Source of the DNA: an uncultured Planctomycetaceae bacterium | GTDB lineage: Bacteria; Planctomycetota; Planctomycetia; Pirellulales; Pirellulaceae | Reading direction: 5' to 3' | Length of the DNA stretch: 6,313 nucleotides | Assembly: GCA_903921945.1 (NCBI GenBank) | Contig: CAIXSC010000947.1 | Location: forward strand, 1-6,313 | Shown: positions 1 through 5,770 of the stretch, in pieces | How the letters are laid out: every line of letters starts with the position of its first letter | How positions within the stretch are numbered: the first letter of the stretch is position 1 | Translations under genes and position numbers: made by a program | The notes under the pieces: model-generated | The model's input: only the letters and a program-made list of their open reading frames with translations | Databases searched by the model: none | What the model was told of the DNA's origin: nothing

Positions 1-416
1 ACGGCCGAAGCGCGATCGGCCACGGCGCGAACGGCCGAAGCGCGATCGGCCACGGCGGGGCTGATTCGGGTGCCAGCCCGGCCGTCGCCTTCGGCTCGGC
101 GGTAAACGAAGAGCGGCGATGAACGACAAGCGGCGATGAACTCGTTTACCGCCAAGCCGCAGGCGCTGGCAGGGCCGCAAAGCGCGATCGGCCACGGCGC
201 GATCGGCCACGGCGCGAACGGCCGAAGCGCGATCGGCCACGGTGCGAACGGCCGAAGCGCGATCGGCCACGGCGGGGCTGATTCAGGTGCCAGCCCGGCC
301 GTCGCCTTCGGCTCGGCGGTAAACGACGAGCGGCGATGAACGACGAGCGGCGATGAACTTGTTTATCGCCAAGCCGTAGGCGCTGGCAGGGCCGCAAAGC
401 GCGATCGGCCACGGCG
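1..416. repeat. 217-bp tandem duplication upstream of glyA
   Basis: Positions 1-199 and 218-416 align at a constant offset of 217 bases with no gaps. I count seven mismatches by eye (copy-1 positions 26, 68, 110, 128, 143, 149 and 160). The left edge is cut by the window, so the unit may be longer or have more copies. Bases 200-217 of the first unit hold one extra short repeat that copy 2 lacks. Because 217 is not a multiple of three, the reading frame shifts between copies, which argues against coding. Each copy also contains a doubled 17-bp unit, clearest at 322-338 and 339-355. The block ends about 90 bases before the glyA start and looks like an expanded spacer. No gene is seen in it on either strand. 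Confidence 0.9.
3..274. repeat. 15/30-bp palindromic short repeats
   Basis: The 16-mer GCGATCGGCCACGGCG starts at 12, 42, 184, 199 and 259; a seventh-class match starts at 401 just outside this span, and the copy at 229 ends GGTG instead of GGCG. Spacings of 15 and 30 bases show a 15-bp core within a 30-bp unit. Each 30-bp unit contains a perfect inverted repeat, GGCCGA, 7-base loop, TCGGCC, at 3-21, 33-51, 220-238 and 250-268. The arrangement resembles REP-like intergenic palindromes, but no known family is recognised. Some units could also pair with their neighbours instead of with themselves. Confidence 0.8.
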
Positions 417-423
417 AGGCCGA
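405..423. other. Inverted repeat at the edge of the repeat block
   Basis: TCGGCC (405-410) and GGCCGA (418-423) form a perfect 6-bp inverted repeat around a 7-base loop, followed by AAAAG. It reuses the last repeat core, with the arm order reversed compared with the palindromes further upstream. It sits about 40 bases before the candidate glyA promoter. It could end readthrough from upstream or be a simple by-product of the repeats. There is no T-tract on the + strand. Confidence 0.35.
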
Positions 424-464
424 AAAGTGCTCGGTGGTCCCTGCCGGACGCCGGGCGGCGAATC

Positions 465-470
465 TATACT
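465..470 (+). promoter_or_regulatory. Candidate -10 element of the glyA promoter
   Basis: TATACT matches the sigma-70 -10 consensus at five of six positions and stands out in very GC-rich DNA. No good -35 is seen 16-18 bases upstream, where the sequence is CTGCCGG-like. Transcription would start near 477, leaving a short leader that contains AAGGGG (496-501), six bases before the ATG at 508. This supports 508 over the ATG at 487 as the glyA start. The call rests on one short motif. Confidence 0.3.
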
Positions 471-507
471 TGGAAAGGTGATTCGCATGCTTTCCAAGGG
501 GCCAGCC

Positions 508-1833
508 ATGAACGTGCTTGCGCAGCAGGATCCAGAGTTGTGGGCGGCGATCCGCGACGAAGCCCAGCGCCAGGAAGACGGCCTGGAGATGATCGCCAGC
601 GAAAACTACACCAGTGTGGCGGTTATGGAGGCCGTCGGCAGCGTTCTGACGAACAAGTACGCCGAAGGCTACCCCGGCCGCCGCTACTACGGTGGCTGTG
701 AATTCGTCGATGTGGCCGAAGAGTTGGCTCGGGAGCGGGCCAAGCGGCTGTTCGGCGCCGAACATGCCAACGTGCAGCCCCATTCGGGTTCGCAAGCCAA
801 TCAGGCGGTGTATCTGACGGCGCTCGAACCGGGTGACACCGTGTTGGGGCTCGATTTGGCCCATGGCGGCCACCTCACCCATGGGATGAAGCTCAACGTC
901 TCCGGCCGGCTGTACAACTTCCTTCACTACGGCGTCACTCGCGATACGCATCGAATCGACTTCGACCAAGTCGCCCGGTTGGCTCGCGAGCACAAGCCGA
1001 AGATGATCGTCGCGGGCGCGAGCGCCTACCCGCGCATCATTCCCCATGAGCGGTTCGCGGAAATCGCTGCCGAGGTTGGTGCGAAGCTATTTGTCGACAT
1101 GGCCCATTACGCGGGGCTGGTGGCGGCCGGCCTGCATCCCAATCCAGTGCCGGTTGCCGACTTCGTCACGACGACCACCCACAAAACGCTCCGCGGCCCT
1201 CGCGGCGGTTTGATCCTCTGCCGCTCCGAGTATGCCAAGGATGTCGATCGCAACGTCTTTCCCGGCTTGCAGGGCGGGCCGTTGATGCACGTCATCGCCG
1301 GCAAGGCGGTCTGTTTCGGCGAAGCGCTTCGAGCGGACTTCCAGAGCTACGGCCAGCGGATCATCGACAACGCGCGGACGCTTGCCGAAACGCTCATGGC
1401 GGGCGGTTTGCGGCTCGTCTCCGGCGGCACGGACAACCACTTGATGCTCGTCGACGTCACCAGCCTGGGAATTGGCGGGAAGACGGCTGAGCTGGTTTTG
1501 GACCGCTGCGGGATGACGGTCAACAAAAACATGATTCCGTACGACGAGCGCAAACCGATGGATCCGTCCGGGATCCGGATCGGCACGCCCGCGCTGACGA
1601 CTCGCGGAATGGGAACCGACGAGATGCGACGGATTGGCGGCTGGATTTTTGATGCGCTGCGGCATCCGGACGACGCCGCGACCCACGAGCGTATTCGAAG
1701 CGAAATCGCCGCGATGTGCCGCGATTTTCCCGTGCCCGCCGCCGCATCCGCCGCTTCAGGGTCGGCCCCGAATGACTCGGCCCCGAATGACTCGGCTGCG
1801 AATGACTCGGCCGCTTCTGTGGCCTGCGTTTAA
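508..1833 (+). CDS. glyA: Serine hydroxymethyltransferase with a repeat-encoded C-terminal tail
   Basis: This cytoplasmic PLP enzyme interconverts serine plus tetrahydrofolate with glycine plus 5,10-methylene-tetrahydrofolate. The 441-residue protein aligns from memory with E. coli GlyA over nearly its full length. Visible landmarks are YAEGYPG (51-57), HSGSQAN (92-98), AHGGHLTHG with His119 stacking on PLP, DMAH with Asp197 and His200, and TTTTHK with the Schiff-base Lys226. Arg357 in SGIRIGTP should bind the substrate carboxylate. All run about three residues behind E. coli numbering near the active site. The start at 508 is preceded by AAGGGG; ATG 487 (seven residues longer, AAAGGTG upstream) is a fair alternative, and GTG 427 is unlikely. 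The family core ends at FPVP. The last 31 residues are an Ala/Ser/Asn/Asp-rich tail containing SAPND repeats, which E. coli GlyA lacks. The next gene starts 54 bases downstream. Confidence 0.96.
   Translation: MNVLAQQDPELWAAIRDEAQRQEDGLEMIASENYTSVAVMEAVGSVLTNKYAEGYPGRRYYGGCEFVDVAEELARERAKRLFGAEHANVQPHSGSQANQAVYLTALEPGDTVLGLDLAHGGHLTHGMKLNVSGRLYNFLHYGVTRDTHRIDFDQVARLAREHKPKMIVAGASAYPRIIPHERFAEIAAEVGAKLFVDMAHYAGLVAAGLHPNPVPVADFVTTTTHKTLRGPRGGLILCRSEYAKDVDRNVFPGLQGGPLMHVIAGKAVCFGEALRADFQSYGQRIIDNARTLAETLMAGGLRLVSGGTDNHLMLVDVTSLGIGGKTAELVLDRCGMTVNKNMIPYDERKPMDPSGIRIGTPALTTRGMGTDEMRRIGGWIFDALRHPDDAATHERIRSEIAAMCRDFPVPAAASAASGSAPNDSAPNDSAANDSAASVACV
1762..1806 (+). repeat. In-frame 15-bp tandem repeat in the glyA tail
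   Basis: Three copies of a 15-bp unit (TCGGCCCCGAATGAC and near-copies) encode SAPND, SAPND and SAAND. A partial fourth copy begins at 1807. The unit is a multiple of three, so gain or loss of copies would lengthen or shorten the tail without shifting the frame. It lies entirely downstream of the conserved enzyme core. Confidence 0.9.
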
Positions 1834-1887
1834 CGGGACCGCTCGGCAACCATCGGCCGGCGCCGTCACCGCCACGGAGTTGACTTC

Positions 1888-2337
1888 ATGCCCACGACCA
1901 GCAAAATCCTGATCGCCGACGACAACCAAGCCAACCGCGAGCTGCTCGAAGCGTATCTCGCGGCGGTGGATTGCGATACCGAAATCGCCGTCGACGGCCA
2001 AGACACGCTCGATAAAGTCCGTTCGTTCCAGCCCGACCTGATTCTTCTGGACATCATGATGCCGAAGCTCAGCGGCTTCGAGGTTTGCCAGAAACTTAAG
2101 GGCAATCCGGCAACCCGCAAGATCATGGTATTGATGGTCACGGCGCTCAACGAACTGGGGGATATCGAACGAGCGGTCGCGGCCGGCACGGACGACTTTC
2201 TCTCGAAGCCGGTCAACAAGGTCGAGCTGTTGAAGCGAGTCGCGAACATGCTGCGGTTGAAAGACGTTTCCGACGAAAACGAGCGGTTGCGGCAATACAT
2301 CCAGAAGATGGAAGACAGCTCGGGACCGGGACGTTGA
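1888..2337 (+). CDS. Single-domain response regulator (CheY/PleD-type receiver)
   Basis: The 149-residue protein is one receiver domain plus a short tail. The acidic pocket is Asp11-Asp12 (IADDN), the phospho-acceptor is Asp55 (LLDIMMPKLSG), and the switch and catalytic residues are Thr85 (VTA) and Lys107 (SKP). All five hallmark residues are present, so it should accept phosphate from a histidine kinase. No DNA-binding or enzymatic output domain follows. Residues 123-143 look like a short amphipathic or coiled-coil extension (DENERLRQYIQKMED) that could mediate partner binding. GGAG at 1876-1879 lies eight bases before the ATG. No histidine kinase gene is in the window, so it is an orphan here. 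Its 54-base distance from glyA would allow co-transcription. Target and signal cannot be inferred from the sequence. Confidence 0.93.
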   Translation: MPTTSKILIADDNQANRELLEAYLAAVDCDTEIAVDGQDTLDKVRSFQPDLILLDIMMPKLSGFEVCQKLKGNPATRKIMVLMVTALNELGDIERAVAAGTDDFLSKPVNKVELLKRVANMLRLKDVSDENERLRQYIQKMEDSSGPGR

Positions 2338-2347
2338 TCCCTGGTCC
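2323..2347 (+). other. Hairpin over the response-regulator stop codon
   Basis: GGACC-GGGA (2323-2331) pairs with TCCC-T-GGTCC (2338-2347), giving nine pairs with one bulged T around the six-base loop CGTTGA, which contains the TGA stop. No T-run follows, so it is not a classical intrinsic terminator. It may protect the mRNA 3' end, mark a processing site or weaken readthrough into the downstream pair of genes. Confidence 0.4.
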
Positions 2348-2356
2348 AGGTCCGAC

Positions 2357-2392
2357 CGGTTGCGTCGGTTCCATCGGTTCCGTCGGTGGCAC
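2357..2392. repeat. 9-bp imperfect tandem repeat
   Basis: Four 9-bp units run head to tail: CGGTTGCGT, CGGTTCCAT, CGGTTCCGT and CGGTGGCAC. All begin CGGT and the middle two differ at one position. Read on the minus strand the repeat would give a Thr-Asp-Gly-type peptide pattern. It lies between genes and shows no coding evidence. Confidence 0.7.
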
Positions 2393-2413
2393 TGACCATC
2401 GTCCTCGCGTTCA

Positions 2414-2440
2414 TCCCTCCTTTCCTCCTTTCCCTCCTTC
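2414..2440 (+). other. 27-base pyrimidine tract with CCTCCTTTC motifs
   Basis: Every base from 2414 to 2440 is C or T. The tract contains CCTCCTTTCC twice in overlap and a further CCTCC, matching the anti-Shine-Dalgarno end of 16S rRNA rather than a ribosome binding site. On the minus strand it is a purine run rich in GGAGG. It ends 17 bases before the FAH-family start codon. Possible roles are masking of nearby ribosome binding sites or an unusual DNA structure; it may also be simple low-complexity drift. Confidence 0.6.
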
Positions 2441-2457
2441 GCTGTGGAACCTGCTCG

Positions 2458-3309
2458 ATGAAGCTTGCCCGCTACCGTGACTCGCAGGGTTCTGTTCGCG
2501 TCGGCCAAGTTGTCGACGAGCGGCTGGTTCCGCTCGACGCGGCCGGCGGATTGACGTTGTTCCAGGTTTTGGAAGCGGCCGATCCGGCGGCGTTCGCGGC
2601 AGCGCGACTGCAACCGGCGGCGGCGATTCCGCTCGCGTCGGTCGAGCTGTTGGCGCCGATCGACAGCCAGGAAGTCTGGGCGGCCGGCGTGACGTACAAA
2701 CGCAGCCGGTCGGCACGGATGGAGGAGTCGGCGACGGCGGCGTCGTGCTACGACCGGGTGTATGTTTCGCCGCGGCCTGAGCTGTTTTTCAAGGCGAACC
2801 CCCACCGAGTCTCGGGGCCGGGGCAGCCGGTTCGGATCCGAGCCGACGCCACCTGGAACGTGCCGGAACCCGAGTTCACGCTGGTGCTGAACACTCGCCT
2901 GGAAATCGTCGGCTTCACGATCGGCAACGACATGAGTTCGCGGGACATCGAGGGGGACAATCCGCTCTATCTACCCCAGGCGAAGGTCTACAACCAATGC
3001 TGCGGACTTGGGCCTTGGGTCACGCTGGCCGCCGCGATGCCGCCGCGGGAAACGATCGGAATCGCCTTGGCGATCCGGCGGGCCGGCGCAACCGTCTTCT
3101 CGGGCCAGACGAGCGTCGCGCAGCTCGCCCGCTCCTTGGAAGAGCTCGTCGGTTGGCTCGGCCGGGACAATTCGTTCCCCCAAGGCGCGTTTCTCCTCAC
3201 CGGCACCGGGATTGTCCCCGAGAGTTCTTTCACGCTTGAACCGGGCGACCTCGTCGATATCACCATCGACGGTATCGGCACACTCACCAATCCGGTGGTC
3301 CAAGGCTAA
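2458..3309 (+). CDS. FAH-family enzyme, probable 2-keto-3-deoxypentonate dehydratase
   Basis: The 283-residue protein has a small N-terminal region (about 1-65) and a fumarylacetoacetate-hydrolase catalytic domain. Likely metal ligands are Glu137 and Glu139 (VPEPEFTLVL) and Asp158 (GNDMSSRD), with Lys176 (PQAKVYNQCC). As I recall, the Sulfolobus 2-keto-3-deoxy-D-arabinonate dehydratase uses Glu143, Glu145, Asp164 and Lys182; all four here are six lower, so the spacing is identical. AGVTYKRS (76-83) also fits that subgroup. It would dehydrate a 2-keto-3-deoxypentonate to alpha-ketoglutarate semialdehyde, the substrate of the enzyme encoded next. ATG 2458 is preferred. GTG 2386 would add a hydrophobic leader that comes only from the pyrimidine tract, and FAH enzymes are cytoplasmic. 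The ribosome site (GTGGAA, 2444-2449) is weak. Other FAH activities (acylpyruvate or fumarylacetoacetate hydrolysis) are not excluded. Confidence 0.9.
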   Translation: MKLARYRDSQGSVRVGQVVDERLVPLDAAGGLTLFQVLEAADPAAFAAARLQPAAAIPLASVELLAPIDSQEVWAAGVTYKRSRSARMEESATAASCYDRVYVSPRPELFFKANPHRVSGPGQPVRIRADATWNVPEPEFTLVLNTRLEIVGFTIGNDMSSRDIEGDNPLYLPQAKVYNQCCGLGPWVTLAAAMPPRETIGIALAIRRAGATVFSGQTSVAQLARSLEELVGWLGRDNSFPQGAFLLTGTGIVPESSFTLEPGDLVDITIDGIGTLTNPVVQG

Positions 3310-3370
3310 GCGCCCAAGCTGGATTGCCCACGAACGAATTGACCGACGGGAACTTTTGCGAGCAAGCGAT

Positions 3371-4957
3371 ATGGCAACGCAACCGGTGCTGATTTCGGGA
3401 CGATGGCGAGCGGGACGGGCGACCGGTGTTTTTCGGGCGGACAACCCGCGCACCAAGGAGCCGCTGCCGGACGAGTACCCGATCAGCAGTTGGACCGATT
3501 GCACCGAAGCTTTGGACAGCGCCGTGGATGCGGCCGAGACGTTGCGGTCGGTCGCGCCCGAGCGAATCGCGTTGTTCTTGGAGCGATTCGCCGAGCGGAT
3601 TGAAGCGAACAAAGAGGCGTTCGTCGAAATGGCGCACGCGGAGACGGGATTGCCCAAGTCGCCGCGGTTGGCGGATGGCGAACTTCCTCGAACCACGAAC
3701 CAGTTGCGGCAAGCGGCGGCCGCGGCGCGGGAAGGCTCCTGGGCCCTCCCCACGATCGATTCCGCAGCCAATATTCGCTCCATCCTGGGACCGATCGGAC
3801 CGGTTTGCGTGTTCGGCCCGAACAATTTTCCGTTCGCCTTCGGTAGTTGCTCGGGAGGCGATTTCGCGGCCGCGATCGCTGCTGGCTGCCCGGTGATCGG
3901 CAAAGCGAACTCGTCGCATCCCGGCACCACGCGGTTGTTCGCGGTCGAAGCGTTGCAGGCGCTCGGCGAGTACGGATTGCCGCTGTCCACCGTGCAATTG
4001 ATCTATCGCACCAGCCATGTCGATGGCGAGCGTCTGGTGTCGGACCCGCGGACAGGCGCGATTGGCTACACCGGCAGCCGTCATGCCGGTTTGAAACTCA
4101 AGGCGGTCGCGGATGAAGTCGGAAAGCCGATTTACTTGGAGCTTTCCAGCGTGAACCCGGTCGTGATCCTGCCGGGCGCTTTGAAGGAGCGACGGGACGC
4201 GATCGTGCAAGAATTCACGTCCAGTTGCCTGATGGGCACCGGCCAGTTTTGCACGAATCCGGGGCTGTTGGTGTTAATCGACGGCCCGGAGACGAACGAC
4301 TTTCTGACGAAGGCGGCGGCCGGTTTTCAAGCCGCCCCGGTCGGCACACTGTTGTCGCGGGGCGTTGAGTCATCGCTGGCGGAAAGCATTCGCAAGCTGG
4401 TCGCGGCAGGCGCCAAGCCGCTCGTCGGCAATCAGTTGGGTGGCGGCGCCGGCTACAGCTTCGCGAACACGCTCTTGCGAGTCGATGGCCGCAAATTCCT
4501 CGATCAAGCGGAAGCGTTCCAGACCGAGGCGTTCGGCAACGCGTCGCTGGTCGTGGTCGCCGACCACGTCGAGCAAGCGGCGATGATCCTGCAGCGGTTG
4601 GAGGGAAATCTGACCGGTTGTGTGTACTCCGACACCCGCGGCGAAGACGACGAGATTTACGAACGGCTGGTCCCGATCCTCCGGCAGCGAGTCGGTCGGT
4701 TGTTAAACGACAAGATGCCGACCGGGGTGGCGGTCAGCGCGGCGATGAATCACGGCGGGCCGTTTCCAGCCACGGGCCACCCCGGCTTCACGGCGGTCGG
4801 GATTCCCGCCTCGATTCGTCGGTTTGGGGCCCTGCATTGCTACGACGGCGTGCGAGCCCATCGGCTCCCGACGGCACTGCAGGACCGCAACCCAACCGGC
4901 CAAACCTGGCGATTGATCGATGGCCAGTGGAGCCAAGCCGACGTCGCGAAGAAGTAA
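3371..4957 (+). CDS. NADP+-type aldehyde dehydrogenase, probable alpha-ketoglutarate-semialdehyde dehydrogenase
   Basis: The 528-residue protein is a full-length aldehyde dehydrogenase of the longer alpha-ketoglutarate-semialdehyde (2,5-dioxovalerate) class. The catalytic Cys294 lies in GQFCTNPG and the general base Glu257 in YLELSSVNP. The oxyanion Asn152 lies in GPNNFPF, the cofactor-binding Lys178 in GKANSSHP, and the nucleotide-fold motif GYTGSR at 232-237. Both GQFCTNPG and NNFPFAF are typical of this class and not of betaine or succinate-semialdehyde dehydrogenases. It would oxidise alpha-ketoglutarate semialdehyde to alpha-ketoglutarate in the cytoplasm. ATG 3371 is the first ATG after the upstream gene; a longer open frame back to 3008 only overlaps that gene. 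The ribosome site is poor (GAG at 3360-3362). The 61-base gap suggests one transcript with the FAH enzyme. The same activity serves glucarate and hydroxyproline breakdown, but the FAH neighbour favours pentose oxidation. Confidence 0.93.
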   Translation: MATQPVLISGRWRAGRATGVFRADNPRTKEPLPDEYPISSWTDCTEALDSAVDAAETLRSVAPERIALFLERFAERIEANKEAFVEMAHAETGLPKSPRLADGELPRTTNQLRQAAAAAREGSWALPTIDSAANIRSILGPIGPVCVFGPNNFPFAFGSCSGGDFAAAIAAGCPVIGKANSSHPGTTRLFAVEALQALGEYGLPLSTVQLIYRTSHVDGERLVSDPRTGAIGYTGSRHAGLKLKAVADEVGKPIYLELSSVNPVVILPGALKERRDAIVQEFTSSCLMGTGQFCTNPGLLVLIDGPETNDFLTKAAAGFQAAPVGTLLSRGVESSLAESIRKLVAAGAKPLVGNQLGGGAGYSFANTLLRVDGRKFLDQAEAFQTEAFGNASLVVVADHVEQAAMILQRLEGNLTGCVYSDTRGEDDEIYERLVPILRQRVGRLLNDKMPTGVAVSAAMNHGGPFPATGHPGFTAVGIPASIRRFGALHCYDGVRAHRLPTALQDRNPTGQTWRLIDGQWSQADVAKK

Positions 4958-5027
4958 ATCGCCAAACGCGACGCGCGCCGTTAACACCAAGATTACCGGC
5001 ACAGAACTCGCGATCGCCAGATCCGCC

Positions 5028-5056
5028 ATCCGACATGCTTGATGAGTCGGGTTTTT
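5028..5056 (+). terminator. Candidate intrinsic terminator after the dehydrogenase gene
   Basis: ATCCGAC (5028-5034) pairs with GTCGGGT (5046-5052), giving seven pairs including one T-G wobble around an 11-base loop. A run of T follows directly (5052-5056). It lies 70 bases past the dehydrogenase stop codon, where the transcript of the two catabolic genes should end. The stem is short and the loop large, so this is a moderate call. Confidence 0.45.
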
Positions 5057-5147
5057 CTGGCCACCGGATGCGAGGTGTCGTGAGATGGCGACCGTCCAGG
5101 GAATGATGCCGCGGTTGACCAATCTGGAACCGCTTTCCTCCCCCGAG

Positions 5148-5161
5148 TTCATGTGGGCCCG
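5148..5161. repeat. TTCATGTGGGCCCG direct repeat, left copy
   Basis: This 14-mer recurs as TTCATGTGGGGCCCG at 5437-5451, one G longer, in the same orientation and 289 bases away. The segment between them shows no terminal inverted repeats or transposase. The pair may mark a small duplicated or inserted element. Confidence 0.6.
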
Positions 5162-5436
5162 GAGTTCATGCGCGGCTGCTCGCTCTGGTGAGCGGCGTAA
5201 GCCCCGGTGATTCGCGAGCCCGCAATCTGCCGCTCCGTTACCACTAAGTTGCCGATTCGCTCTTGTACGGCGATGTCGTAGCTCTTTACGAGCGGATCGG
5301 TTGCCACGTCTCGCGCCAAACTGCGACAGCTGCGCCGTGACGATCGAGCGGAATCGGCCGCGGCCTACTCCCTGTGCTCCGTGATCGAGGAATTCGCGCG
5401 CGCGGCCTGAATCAAACTTTTTCGGTCAATCCGGGA

Positions 5437-5451
5437 TTCATGTGGGGCCCG
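5437..5451. repeat. TTCATGTGGGGCCCG direct repeat, right copy
   Basis: Partner of the copy at 5148-5161. It lies just upstream of the FloA-like fragment, about where that fragment's missing N-terminus would be expected to begin, so it may mark the break point. Confidence 0.6.
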
Positions 5452-5461
5452 CCGAAGATTC

Positions 5462-5716
5462 GTGCCTCGACCAACTTCCAAGCCGTGGCTGCGAGCTTTC
5501 CTGCACGGCTTGCCCGTATCGTTGTTCCAAATCCTAGGGATGCGGCTTCGCGGGAGTCCACCCTCCGTGATGATCGACGCCTACATCCAACTGCGACGCG
5601 CGGGCGAGGAAGTGACACTCACGGAACTCGAACATACCTACATCGACAGCCGCAGCCGTATCTTCACCGGCGCGGAATTAGTCAATGTCTTCGAGTCCCG
5701 GTTCAAAAGCCGATAG
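5462..5716 (+). pseudogene. FloA/YqfA-like (flotillin-like) N-terminal fragment
   Basis: The frame reads 84 residues from a GTG at 5462 to a TAG. From about residue 6 it matches the region just after the membrane segment of FloA (YqfA, UPF0365): a Trp, then AFLHG, VSLFQILGMRLRGSPP, IQLRRAGEEV and LELEHTY-like spacing (WISALAAGV, IFTLVGMRLR, KAHKAGLNV and LESHY in B. subtilis FloA, from memory). FloA normally starts with a hydrophobic membrane helix and continues for over 200 residues of SPFH-like and coiled-coil sequence. Both are absent. The upstream sequence in any frame is not hydrophobic, there is no good ribosome site, and the protein ends in a basic tail (ESRFKSR). I favour a truncated relic. 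The alternative is a short paralogue family in this lineage, started at GTG 5462 or ATG 5540. Confidence 0.5.
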
Positions 5717-5770
5717 CTTCGCAATTCAACTCAAGCGTGGCGCCGCGACGCGAGGCAACCTCCTGTCCGC

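Larger units (their letters stand above)
4958..5461. other. 504-base stretch without a convincing gene
   Basis: After the candidate terminator, no frame on either strand gives a well-supported gene. GAGTTCATG occurs at 5145-5153 and 5162-5170. CGCTC-TGGT-GAGCG (5181-5194) is a small hairpin next to a GCGGCGTAAGCCCCGGTG-like string that looks like a dispersed spacer motif. Two short protein-like readings exist: a 52-residue minus-strand frame (5149-5307, GTG start) and a + frame ending at a TGA (5408-5410) that reads like a helical protein C-terminus (AAAYSLCSVIEEFARAA). Neither has a good start or ribosome site. The stretch looks like decayed sequence. Confidence 0.55.

Noticed and set aside
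136..339. Small + strand frame with SAIGHGANGR-type peptide repeats
   Set aside because: It is the direct translation of the 15/30-bp DNA repeats. The 217-bp duplication shifts frame between copies, there is no ribosome site, and no independent coding signal is seen.
1..416. CRISPR array
   Set aside because: The repeats are adjacent or nested with no unique spacers of constant length, and no cas genes are present.
427..507. Upstream extension of glyA to GTG 427
   Set aside because: The added residues (rich in Gly and Pro) match nothing in the family, the candidate -10 element lies inside it, and ATG 508 aligns with the natural start of the enzyme.
2386..2457. Apparent signal peptide on the FAH-family protein from GTG 2386
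   Set aside because: The hydrophobic leader is encoded by the pyrimidine tract (CTC, CTT, TTC codons), no such leader is known in this cytoplasmic family, and the domain begins properly at ATG 2458.
3008..3370. 121-residue N-terminal extension of the aldehyde dehydrogenase
   Set aside because: It lies in another frame of the FAH-family gene, is rich in Arg and Ser as expected for a GC-rich shadow frame, and family members start near ATG 3371.
4703..5152. Minus-strand 149-residue frame overlapping the end of the dehydrogenase gene
   Set aside because: About half of it is antisense to a well-supported gene, the remainder resembles no family, and it has no convincing ribosome site.
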